Shown here: piece by piece, positions 35,188-44,499 of the stretch
Position numbering within the stretch: the stretch's first letter is position 1
How the letters are laid out: each line of letters opens with the position of its first letter
Assembly (NCBI GenBank): GCA_030762175.1
Contig: CM060831.1
Location: 95,251,501-95,315,500 of the forward strand
Direction of reading: 5' to 3'
Length of the DNA stretch: 64,000 nt
DNA from: Metallyticus violacea
Taxonomy: Eukaryota > Arthropoda > Insecta > Mantodea > Metallyticidae
Notes under the pieces: generated by a model
Told to the model about the DNA's origin: nothing
Seen by the model: only the letters and a program-made list of their open reading frames with translations
Database searches by the model: none
Position numbers and translations under genes: made by a program

Positions 35188-36339
35188 ATGCAACAAAGAA
35201 TGTGTAACAAATTTTGTGTGAAAAACAAAATTAAGTGCGCGGATGCATTCCAAATGTTGACTGTGGCATATGGTGAAGCTACCTTGGACCAAAGCAACGA
35301 TTATCGGTGGTACAAAATGTTCTCAGAGGGTCGAGAAGTTGTGAACGACGAAGAGCGTCCCGGACGCCCGAGTTCGTCAACAACCGACGAAAACATTGAA
35401 GTGAAGAAAATAGTATTGGCCAATCGTAGAATCACCATTAGAGAAGTTGCTGAGGCTCGTGCCAATCGATTTTTATCAATGATTTGGGCATGAGACTGGT
35501 CGCCACCAAATTCGTACCAAAGTTGTTCAATTTCGACCAAAAACACCATCGCATTAACGTTGCTAAGCTGCTGTTGAACTCTGTCCGCGACGACCCAAAT
35601 TTGCTCCAGAGGGTCATAACTGGTGACGAATCATGCGTTTATGGTTATGACGTGGAAGTTAAAGCTCAATCATCCCAATGGATGCTGCCACACGAGCCAA
35701 GACCGAAAAAGCACGCCAAGTTCGGTCGAATGTGAAGGATTTCCTTACAGTTTTCTGCGATTGCAGGGGCGTGGTGCATCATGAGTTCTTGCCACAGGAT
35801 AGAACGGTCAATAAGGAATATTGCCTGCAAGTTGTCTGCAATTTGCGCGAAGGAATTCGCCAGAAACGCTCGGATTTGTGGAAGTACAAAAATTGGTTTT
35901 TGCACCATGATAACGCCCCTGCTTACAGTTTTCTTCGATTGCAGGGGCGTGGTGCATCATGAGTTCTTGCCACAGCATAGAACGGTCAATAAGGAATATT
36001 CCCTGCAAGTTATCTGCAATTTGCGCGAAGCAATTCGCCAGAAACGCTCGGATTTGTGGAAGTACAAAAATTGGCTTTTGCACCACGATAACGCCCCTGC
36101 TCACATATCGTTGCTTGTGCCCGAATTTTTGGGCAAAAATACCAAACTTATGATGCCGCAGCCACCGTACTTCCCAGACCTGGCCCCCTGTGACTTTTTT
36201 GTTCCCAAAACTGCAGATGCCCATGAAAGGACGACGCTACGCCACGATTAAGGAGATAAAGACGGCATCGAAGGAGGAGCTGAACAAGATCACAAAAAAA
36301 CGATTTTTAAAGTGCTTCGAGGATTGGAAAAAACGCTAA
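35188..36339 (+). pseudogene. mariner transposase, broken
   Basis: The N-terminal part reads MCNKFCVKNKIKCADAFQML, MFSEGREVVNDEERPGRPSS and TTDENIEVKKIVLANRRITI, the DNA-binding region of mariner transposases. About 30 residues after REVAE are missing. Then comes KFVPKLFNFDQKHHRINVAK and the first catalytic segment ITGDESCVYGYD (usual form GDETWVYGYD, so Trp is lost). A second catalytic Asp lies in HHDNAPAH, and the third in PDLAPCDFF. The end KCFEDWKKR-stop is at 36339. The deletion, frameshifts and a 178-bp duplication of the core make it inactive. The D-x-x...D(34)D layout marks the mariner family. Confidence 0.85.
35744..36100. repeat. 178-bp tandem duplication inside the mariner transposase
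   Basis: CTTACAGTTTTCT at 35744 recurs at 35922 (CTTACAGTTTTCT), and the sequence to about 35921 repeats to 36100 with only a handful of differences, including GATTGCAGGGGCGTGGTGCA. 178 is not a multiple of three, so the copy shifts the frame. Confidence 0.9.
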
Positions 36340-38003
36340 CACAAGTGTATAATATCTGGTGGAGATTACTTTGAAAGGACAAAATGGAAATTCATGAATA
36401 AATTCTTTTTGAAAAAAAACACAGAATTCGCGATACTTTTTGAGCAGATCTCGTAAAGCTACTACACACATACATCAATCACCGAAGTTTCACTGTAATG
36501 GTGGCGGGAAACACCTCCACACTAAGACAGATACGCGGCCTAGTTCCAGAAGGTTCTGTTCTCTCACCAATCCTATTTAACATTTACATGGCAGACTTTC
36601 CTCACACACCAGACGTCAACATAACACAATATGCACACGAAGTCCTGGTATACAAAACCAACAGACACATGAGCAGATCCGTAATACTCATATAAAGACT
36701 GTTTCACCTAATCGAAAGGTGGAGCAGGCGTTGGAGAATGTCAATCAATCGGACAAAAAGCCACGCCATCATATTTACTAAACGCCGCATTCCCGCAAAC
36801 TGCCCAACACTAACCTTCAACAGGCAAAGGATACAGTGGAAGAATTCCCTCCCTTATCTGGGAGTACAGCTTGATAAGGGGTTACCTTTCAAGGAACACA
36901 TCGCCGGAATTGCCCACAGGGCCCAGGGAGCTATTGCTCAACTGAGTCCTCTGTTCGGTTCGAAAGTGACGCCCGTTCGTTTGAAACTTAACCTATTCAA
37001 AACTCTGATCATCCCCCTCACGTTGTACGCTTGCGAGATCTGGGGTATGGCAGCCGACAGTTGGCTGTCACTCATTCAAAGGGCACAGAATAGAGGACTT
37101 CGCGCCATTTATTCTGTATACAGATACTTCCCGACCAGACTACTACATGAAACCTCCTCCCTTCCATATGCAGAGGATGAAATTTGGCGCCGGGCAAAGA
37201 AATTTTACCGTACTTTACCACACCACGAAAGTGCCCTCGTTCGTTCCTTGGGCCACTACCGCTGCCAGGGTAGGTTAAAGCTTAAATTCAAGGTGCCACG
37301 CTTAGCTTGCGGGCATCTTGGATGACAATAGCTTTAACCCCTACAACTGAAATTACTGAGTAATTTCAGCGAATGCACTTTTAAAATACACAACCATTCA
37401 GCAGCAATATATGCATGCTAAAAACCTACAGAGGCTTTTAGAACATGCCTACATTAGCGTAAAATCTGGACACTGGATCCACTCCTTTTGTCGGGAGAAG
37501 TGGTAAGACTATCCCCAAACATCATAATACCTCCACCTCACAAACTACCTACATCCTTCATTCAACCCTATGGTTAAGGCCACACGCAGGTAGGAACATA
37601 GAAACTGTATTTCGTCTGCGTCTACCAGGTTTTGTTCCTAGTGAGCGTATCGTTTTTGGCTACACTTCGGAGGTTGGCGCGCGACTCATTTCTTACCCGA
37701 GCGTTGAGCTCTCCTCAGTGGGTGTGTCTGATTTTACGAGTGTTTATTGGACAACAGTAAAAATTTAACTGCGTAGTAACAACAGCAGCAACAGGTGGTC
37801 ACGCTCGTTCGCGTCCGCCACAGCGCAGCTCGAGCGAAACCAGCCCATTTTGTGCTTCTTCAGGAACATATTTTCACAATTTTGTTCACATCTGAGCATC
37901 ATACCACCACCAAACAGGTTAGTGCTCAACTGTGTGTGGAGCACATCAGCTGTGCAGTTCACAGTACCTATTTCTGTGTTTACAAGCTAAAATTCACCAC
38001 ACC

Positions 38004-40132
38004 ATGAATCCCAGTGCAAATAAAAGCAATATTTTTGCGGGAGTTTCTGGCAGCCAGAGCTCCGCAGAGGCCTCAATTTCCACCGAGAAGGTGAAAAGAC
38101 ACCAGTCTGGCCCCAACAAGAAACGAAAACCTCGCCGACCACGTCATCTAGACGTGAGGAAACCCCCAAAGCTGCCTTGAGCAAGGATGACAGCCCCTCG
38201 CGGGAACGATCTCCTCTGCGTGTAGGCAAAAAGCCGGAAACCAACTCTGGCAACAGTAGTGAGGAATTGCTCACTGATTATTCATCATATTCTGAGAAGA
38301 CTTCTATCTCCTCTGTCCATTCCTCCTATATGGAGGGAGACGACAGTTCGTCCACCCTAGCTTCTGAAGCCGACGACGCTGATTTCCAAGTTGTAGCCGG
38401 CAAGAGAAAGCGGCGATCCCGTCCTCATTTTGAGGCATATGGCTCCAGTCCAGTAAGAAAGCCAACCATTTCAGCAGGCGCTACCACTAGTAGCAATTCT
38501 TCATTTAGACCTAGAAGCTATTTCACCGATTATCGTGAATTCCTTTCAGGATGTTACTGGCTTCCTCAAGGAAGTAATGTTGTCCCTGATTGCGGAATGC
38601 AAGATAATTCGGAAGGGCAACACTTACAGATTTCAGGCAAGGTGTGCTGAGGACCACCATAGGCTGCTTAGCAACCTCAAGAGGAGAGGGGTTCAACACA
38701 TTTCCTTTGCCGTCGATAAAGCACGCGACATCCGGCGCATCATTAGAGGACTGCCAGTGGACACTCCGGTGGGAAACATCGCTGACGACCTCCAACGCCA
38801 CGGCGTACATCCCAAACTAGTGAAACAACTATCAAAACCCGGTCAAGGCGAAAACCCTTCGGAGAGAATTCCCATCCCTTCTTCTTGATGATATGTGGTT
38901 GAGATCTCTCTCGATTCCAGAGGCGTTACCTTATAGGAACACAGAGATCTGTGTCGTCCAGTCGTTTTTTGCATTTAGGACGGTACCTAGAGTCTAAACC
39001 CTCCAGCCGTTCGGCCGCAGACGATTGCGTCGCCCAAGCGCGCTAGGGCTGCCAGTGGACACTTCGAGTGGGAGACATCGCACACGACCTCCAATGCCAG
39101 GACATACATCCCAAACTAGTGAAACAACTATCAAAGTCCGGTCAAGCCGAAACCTTCGGCGAGAATTTACATCCCCTCTTCTTGCTGATAAAGGCGAAAA
39201 CCCTTCGGCGAGAATTCCCATGCCCTCTTCTTGGTGATAGCTGAGCGGGCCGACGACTCTGAGGTGGCGATAGACAAATTATCGTCATTATGCTACCTCA
39301 GCATAAAGGTCCAAACTCCCCGAGGCCCTGGCGGCCGCGCTCAATGCCACCGCTGTTTGGGCTTCAATCACTCGAGTGAGTTCTGTTGCCGGAACCCTCG
39401 ATGCCTCAGATGCGGTGCCCCCATCTCCGCGAGGCCTGTCAACGAGCTCCCACAGAGAAGCCCAATTGCGCAAATTGCAAAGGAGATCACGTGGTCTGCT
39501 ACGGAAGGTGCCTAACAAGGATACGCATAATCAACACCTGCAACCGCAGGATTCATCCAGGTGGAAACCCTGCGTCTACTGCTCCCATGCCACCGCCTGC
39601 AGTAGCAGCGACGAGCACCTCCACGGCACCGCCCGTGGCAGCGCGACCTTTAAGCGCCACTTCAACCATCAAGGCCACAACCAATAGCGACAACTGCTCT
39701 TCTGCAATTGCGCAAGGACAGCCCTCTGATGCTTGATGGATGACGCGAGCAAGGACACAGGCCCCACCTGCAAAACCGACATCATCAGCTCCACCCTAAC
39801 CAGCTCCCATGCTTCAGAAACAGCGCCGCCCTCCCAGGAGAACTCCAGCTGCTGAGGGGCAGAGTGCCACTCCTCAGCAGAGGGAAACCCAGGAGACGAG
39901 ATCGCCTCCAAGATCCTCCCCCATCACTCTCCAATCCCAACAGTGCGAAAGCACCTTGGACTTGCTCCAATGGCTGTCACAATTGTGGCAGACATATGGT
40001 AGGAAATTACAGGAGCTTCTCGTCCGTTTACGCCAAGCACCAGACTCCTCCAGCAAGATGATGATAGTCTTCGAGGCTATCGCCCTTCCTGTCTACAACA
40101 CTCAGGCGACCCAGAATGGCGAACGGAACTAG
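38004..40132 (+). pseudogene. Jockey ORF1, broken, B copy 4, with internal duplication
   Basis: It starts MNPSANKSNIFAGVSGSQSS, stops at 38180, and continues in other frames with SYMEGDDSSSTLASEADDAD, GKRKRRSRPHFE, VTGFLKEVMLSLIAECKIIR and RRIIRGLPVDTPVGNIADDL. After 38887 about 155 bases of unrelated sequence are followed by a repeated copy (39045-39236) of the preceding 38750-38887 segment, with the word AACCCTTCGGCGAGAATT now present three times in variant forms. The frame then resumes with VIAERADDSEVAIDKLSSLC and knuckles CHRCLGFNHSSEFCC and CLRCG, ending TQNGERN-stop. It is not functional. Confidence 0.8.
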
Positions 40133-42795
40133 GTCTGGTACCTCGTTCCGGTTCGCATTTTGGAACGCCAATGGTCTTGCCGACAAGAGGTACGAGCTAC
40201 ATTATTTTGCTGCCCGGTTTACCCTGGACGCCATATTAGTCAGCGAGACGCATTTCCTTCAATATTCCATCTTCCGTCTTCCGGGCTACACTTGCCTCCG
40301 GACTGACTGAGGTGCTACTGGCGGCACAGCGATCTTCATCCGGAGAAATGCAGTCCACCGCCCAATCCAGATCCCGTAACTTCAAACGCTAGAGGACGCA
40401 GCTGTCTTTGTGGAACATGGTGGCACGGAGGTACTGTTAGTATCTGCAAACCACTCCCCATCCAGAGCCTTCGTGGTGGCTGACTACCAGTCCCTCCTCG
40501 CCCTACATCCCAGTGTCGTCCTCGCGGGAGATTTCAATGCAAAACATCCTCGTTGGCATTGCACTCACCCCGCGGATACTAGAAGCAAAGCAATTGTTCG
40601 CTTAATCGATCAGGACCCTCAGCTCAGAGTACAGGGTCCCTGGCAACTCACCCATCATCCGTATAGTGGAGGACAGTCATGGACTTTACGATTCTCAAGC
40701 ACTTCACACACCATATCACCCTCACATCAATCAACGCACTTCATTCCGATCACAACCCCATGTTGGCCGAAATCAACACCAGGATTGCCAGCCATGATGT
40801 CGCAGGTCTAAACCGCGAGATCGACTGGAAAAGCGTAAAGGAATGCCTCGGCACTATCATTCCTACCAACCCCAAAATTACAGACATCCATACCCTAGAG
40901 ATCGCAGTCTCATTCTTCTCCCTGACAGTCACCAAAGTTACCCATAGTCTCACCATCCATATCTCCCCTCCTCTTCACCCAGATGTCATCCCTCTAGACC
41001 TCGAGCTCCTCATCCGTCGCTCCTGGGCTGCCCGCAGACTCTACCAGCGTCACCGCACGCCACATCACCGAGTTCTGTTAAGGACCTTGCGACGCCAAAT
41101 TATTGTCCGCCTCCGCGAGCACAAGAATCTCGCGTGGGAGGACACTATGGCAAGACAGAATTTGATCAATGGCGACGTGTGGAGGATAGCTAAGAACCTC
41201 CGTGACCAAAGAGACAAAGCCTCCCGACCAATTCATGGCACCCGAGGCCTCGTGTATGATCCTCACGCCAAAGCCAATGCTCTCGCTGATTATCTGGAAC
41301 GTCTTTTCAGGCCTATAGACGACCCCCCAGGACGATATCTTTTCAAGTCAGGTTCGTCGCAATGTCCATCTATATCTTCGACGGTCGCCGGATGAAGATG
41401 ACCTAAGGATTCACATCTTTCACCCTCTCGAAGTCCAGGGCGCAATCCAGCGTCTCAAACCCAAAAAGGCTGCCGGACCTGATGGGCTAACCCCCCTCAT
41501 GCTCCGCAACCTTCCTTTCAAGGCTGTGCTCTTTGTCACAAAAGTCTTCAATTTGTGCATCAGCCTGATCCACTTTCAACGAGAGTGGAGGGAGGCACGG
41601 GTGATATGCATATTGAAACCAGGCAAAGACCCAACCCACCCCTCCAGCTACCGATCAATCAGTGTCTCCCTTCTACACTCTCAAAAGTATTTGAGAGATT
41701 ACTTCTTGCCCGAATGCTTCCCTTGCTGGGAAACATTCAAGTCATCCCCCCTCACCAATTCGGTTTCAGTCCTGGGCACTCTACTACCCAAAAGCTGCTG
41801 AGGATTGTGGAGACCTCAGCCCTGGGGTTCCAGGAGAGATCCTTCACCCCAGCGGTATCTTTGGATGCAGAAAAGGCCTTCTCGACGACCTGGCATGCCG
41901 GACTCCTATATAAACTCATTCACCTGGAGCTTCCCAAAACTACATATATCTAATACACACATACCTCAAGCATCGCACTTTCAAAGTAGCGGCGATGGGC
42001 AACACTAAGACCGATACGCGGCGGAGTCCCCGAAGGATATGTTCTATCCCCAATTCTGTTTAACATACACATGTCAGTCTTTCCCCACGCAGCAGACGTT
42101 AACACTGCACAATATGCAGATGACGTCCTGCTATACAAAACAAATAGAAACATAAACAGAGCCATCATTCCCATACAAAGACTACTATAACTAATCGAAA
42201 GGTGGTGTAGGCGTTGGCGAATGTCAACCAACCCGGCAAAGAGCAACGCCATAATTTTCACTAAACGCCGCTTGCCCGCAAACTTCCCCACTCTGACATA
42301 TAGACAGCAAAGGATAGAGTGGAAAAATTCCATAGCCTACCTGGGTGTGCAACTAGATAAAGGTCTAACCTTCAGGGAACACATAGCCGGGACTTCTCAC
42401 AGGGCACAGGGAGCAATTGCTCAACTGTTCCCTATGCTTAGTTCCAAGGCAATGCCAGTTCACCTGAAATTACACCTTTTCAAAGCCCTGGTCATTCCTG
42501 TGTGCTATACGCCTGTGAAATCTGGCACATGGCAGTTGACAGTTGGCTCGCACTTTTGCAAAGGGTACAGAACAAAGGACTCAGGACCATTTATTTTGTA
42601 TATCGATGCTTACTTCAGAACAGTTCTTCCCTACCATATATCGAGGATGAAATTAGACGCTGGGCCACAACATTTTACGCCAAATTACCCTTTCATGAGA
42701 GCACTCTCGTTCGGTCACTCGGCAGCTATTCCTGTAGCAATAGGCCTAAGCCCAAATTCAAGGTGCCACGCCTAGCGTGTGGCTACCTTGGATAA
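40116..42795 (+). pseudogene. Jockey ORF2, broken, B copy 4
   Basis: MANGTRSGTSFRFAFWNANG starts at 40116, with SETHFLQYSIFRLPGYTCLR following before a TGA near 40310. The frame then continues in pieces: LLVSANHSPSRAFVVADYQS, VVLAGDFNAKHPRWHC, the connector 40679-41395, and KKAAGPDGL, MLRNLPFKAVLFVTKVFN and HFQREWREARVICILKPGKD. Motif A is SLDAEKAFSTTW and the active-site box is an intact YADD at 42113-42124. The thumb and C-terminal region has GVQLDKGLTFREHIAGTSHR. It ends GYLG-stop at 42795. Its catalytic boxes are the best preserved of the B copies, but frameshifts disable it. Confidence 0.85.
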
Positions 42796-43051
42796 CAAAG
42801 GGGCATAACCTAGCAACAGGAAAAACATTCCAACTCCCCAGCAAAGCAACAACAATTAGCAGAAAAACTAAGTAGCGGTATGCCCATGCTGTTCACAAAA
42901 TAAGTGAACAACATGTGCATATCAAGCAAACTCCAAGGATGTCATATCCGCCTGCTACAACAAGGATAAGCTTTTACTGCACAATCCTTCCACCCCACAT
43001 CCAAAACAGCAGAACCACCCTACAACCCCCATTCCTTCTCTGCGGTTAAAC

Positions 43052-43741
43052 CTAACACAGGGTAGGTACACAGCATCCACACACAGGCTGAGCACTAACC
43101 TCAGCCTGCTGCTTGTAGATTTCTATTGCTTCGCGTTGTAATCTAGCGCGGTAGTATGGTATTGAACAGAGAACAGATGTTTCATTATATTGGATAGTGT
43201 GTTCTCCGTCTGCCCACAGTGCATGTTCTGCCAACGCGGACTTGTCCGGATGGCTCAGACGGCAGCATCTCTTGTGTTGGGAGATCCGTGTGTTGACGCT
43301 ACGTTGAGTGGTAACTATGTATACTGCACCGCAGGAACAAGGAATGCGGTAGACGCCGGCCGAAACGAGCGGGTCCCTAGGGTCTTTGGTCGAGTGTAGC
43401 AAAGTATTGATTTGTCTGGTAGGCTTGAAAATGGTTTTGAAGTTGTGGCGTTTGAGTAGGCGTCCAATTCTGTCATTGACCTTGTACGGCAGGAAAGCAA
43501 TGCCATTGCTCCTGGGCGAATCATGTATGGTCGGGTGGTGTGTGGGTGGGCGTATCGCTCTGCGTACTTCTTGTGCTGTGTAACCATTTGAAGATAAATC
43601 CCGTTCCAGATGCCGGAATTCCTGTTGCAAAGAGTCAGGCTCGCGGATGCGAGTAGCGGGGTCAGTGAGGGTCTTTAAATGTAACATCTCCAGCTGGCAT
43701 TTCAGTCGTGCCAGGACCTTCGCCCAGAAGACTCAGACCGC
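43052..43741 (-). pseudogene. Penelope-like GIY-YIG endonuclease region, truncated
   Basis: The minus-strand frame reads VLARLKCQLEMLHLKTLTDP, then the linker NGYTAQEVRRAI and IAFLPYKVNDRIGRLLKRHN. The GIY-YIG domain follows: GVYRIPCSCGAVYIVTTQRS, NTRISQHKRCC, SALAEHALWADGEHTI and REAIEIYKQ. This is the nuclease domain typical of Penelope-like elements. The YIG glycine is replaced by Val (YIV), while the Arg and the REAIEI Glu are kept. No reverse transcriptase precedes it; upstream on this strand is the terminal segment at 43698-43871. After EIYKQ, near 43110, the frame reads into the 3' UTR of the adjacent Jockey element (QAEVSAQPV...), so its natural C-terminus is gone. Confidence 0.8.
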
Positions 43742-43871
43742 GCCATTGAAGATGTCCTCCGTAGGTGGGGATGAAACGTTTGGACTCCTTAGCTCCAACA
43801 GACCATGGCCTCCAAGCCAGGAAGAAACTTCTAGTTATAAGTCTAACTCAGGCCGTGAAAGCTTCCGACTA
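43698..43871 (-). mobile_element. Penelope-like terminal segment, right arm
   Basis: On the minus strand this begins TAGTCGGAAGCTTTCACGGC and matches the left arm (18520 onward) from CTTATAACTAGAAGTTTCTT to GACTGAAATGC. It extends about 30 bases further out than the left arm, so the left arm is shortened. It abuts the 12-bp flanking repeat at 43872. Confidence 0.75.
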
Positions 43872-43883
43872 CTTAAATTGAGG
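43872..43883. repeat. Right copy of 12-bp flanking duplication
   Basis: CTTAAATTGAGG, matching CTTAAATTAAGG at 18508-18519 with one mismatch. It marks the right edge of the composite insertion. Confidence 0.55.
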
Positions 43884-44114
43884 GTTCAGTAAAATGCATG
43901 CATTTTCTATAAATCTTTATCTGCACTAACATAAATAGTACCAACATTCATAATTTACATGACAACAATAACAGATGACGGGTATGTACCCTATATATGC
44001 ACTGCAGTTACATACCTTTTTCTATATTATAAGTACTGCAGTCCGTGATTATAATTTCTAAGAATTTATACTATAACCTGAAAACATCCAAAAAATAAAT
44101 ATTTACATATTGAC
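43884..44114. other. Intron of the CUB gene, no other feature
   Basis: AT-rich sequence resumes abruptly after the GC-rich composite. Nothing recognised. Confidence 0.4.
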
Positions 44115-44486
44115 CGCAACACAAGAGTCATTTGGCCTACTTACATATTTACACAACTTCCATTCCACCAATTTTTAAAAATAATCAAAGATGGTAGTTT
44201 GCTTTTTAGCACATTTACATTTTAATTTCAAAATGTTCATTTCTATAGCTCTCTATAACAGAGTTGTACACTTCAAATGATGAGATAAATATCCTAAGAA
44301 CGCAACACAAGAGTCATTTGGCATACTTACATATTTACACAACTTCCATTCCACCTAATTTTTAAAAATAATCAAAGATGGTAGTTTGCTTTTTAGCACA
44401 TTTACATTTTAATTTCAAAATGTTCATTTCTATAGCTCTCTATAACAGAGTTGTACACTTCAAATGATGAGATAAATCTCCTAAGA
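44115..44486. repeat. Two-copy tandem duplication, period 186 bp, nearly identical
   Basis: CGCAACACAAGAGTCATTTG at 44115 recurs at 44301, and the following 180 bases repeat with only a few differences (for example GGCCTAC versus GGCATAC, one inserted T). The high identity means a recent event. It lies just beyond the 3' side of the Tigger remnant and may involve its end. Confidence 0.9.
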
Positions 44487-44499
44487 ATGCCTGACAAAA

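Larger units (their letters stand above)
34984..36453 (+). mobile_element. mariner transposon inserted in Jockey ORF2
   Basis: Inverted ends CGAGGTCTCTTCACAAAGTA at 34984 and its imperfect complement ending at 36453 (CGAGATCTGCTCAAAAAGTA on the minus strand) enclose 1,470 bp. TA lies on both sides (34982-34983 and 36454-36455). Removing the element and one TA joins the Jockey sequence as in copy 1. The transposase frame is on the + strand. The element is longer than a usual mariner because of a 178-bp internal duplication. Confidence 0.9.
33163..37325 (+). pseudogene. Jockey ORF2, broken, A copy 3
   Basis: MGSGIRSRTSFRFAFWNANG starts at 33163. The endonuclease is well preserved to about 33600, with FWNANG, SETYLHQYNHF and ILAGDFNAKHARWHC, which carry the expected Asn, Glu and Asp/Asn residues; a frameshift follows. 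The reverse transcriptase part has ADGPDGLTPLITRN and HFPRQWREARVICILKPGKD, and is split by the mariner at 34984. After the mariner it reads MVAGNTSTLRQIRGLVPEGS and VLSPILFNIYMADF, and the active-site box is YAHE (36630-36641) in place of YADD. The C-terminal domain 36738-37325 is one long open frame ending GHLG-stop. Confidence 0.85.
30984..37610 (+). mobile_element. Jockey-clade retrotransposon, subfamily A, copy 3, with mariner inside
   Basis: Third unit. The 5' UTR (30984-31419) shares the GAGTGTATCGTTTTCAACCC, GAGCTCAACCTGGAGG and GTGGGCGCGCTCG blocks with copy 1. ORF1 is at 31420-33179 and ORF2 at 33163-37325, interrupted by a 1,470-bp mariner at 34984-36453. The 3' UTR has GCATGCTAAAAACC and CTGGACACTGGATCCACTCC as in copy 1. 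The joint to unit four lies near 37610, with no poly(A). Confidence 0.85.
37611..43110 (+). mobile_element. Jockey-clade retrotransposon, subfamily B, copy 4
   Basis: Fourth unit. The 5' UTR (37611-38003) has GAGCGTATCGTTTTTGGCTA and the GTGTGTCTGATTTTACGAG block that matches unit two. ORF1 is at 38004-40132 and ORF2 at 40116-42795. The 3' UTR is about 125 bases longer than in unit two (segment near 42890-43010) and ends GGCTGAGCACTAACCTCAGC then CTGC at 43109. It meets the PLE GIY-YIG frame there, with no poly(A). Confidence 0.85.

Noticed and set aside
20993..43110. The Jockey array as a true telomere
   Set aside because: It is enclosed by Penelope arms and by AT-rich intron on both sides, with CUB exons of one gene beyond each edge, so it is interstitial here. 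No simple telomeric repeats are seen.
18520..43871. A giant DNA transposon of Polinton/Maverick type
   Set aside because: The inverted ends are only about 150-170 bases, belong to a GIY-YIG (Penelope-like) element, and no DNA polymerase, integrase, ATPase or capsid-like frames are present.
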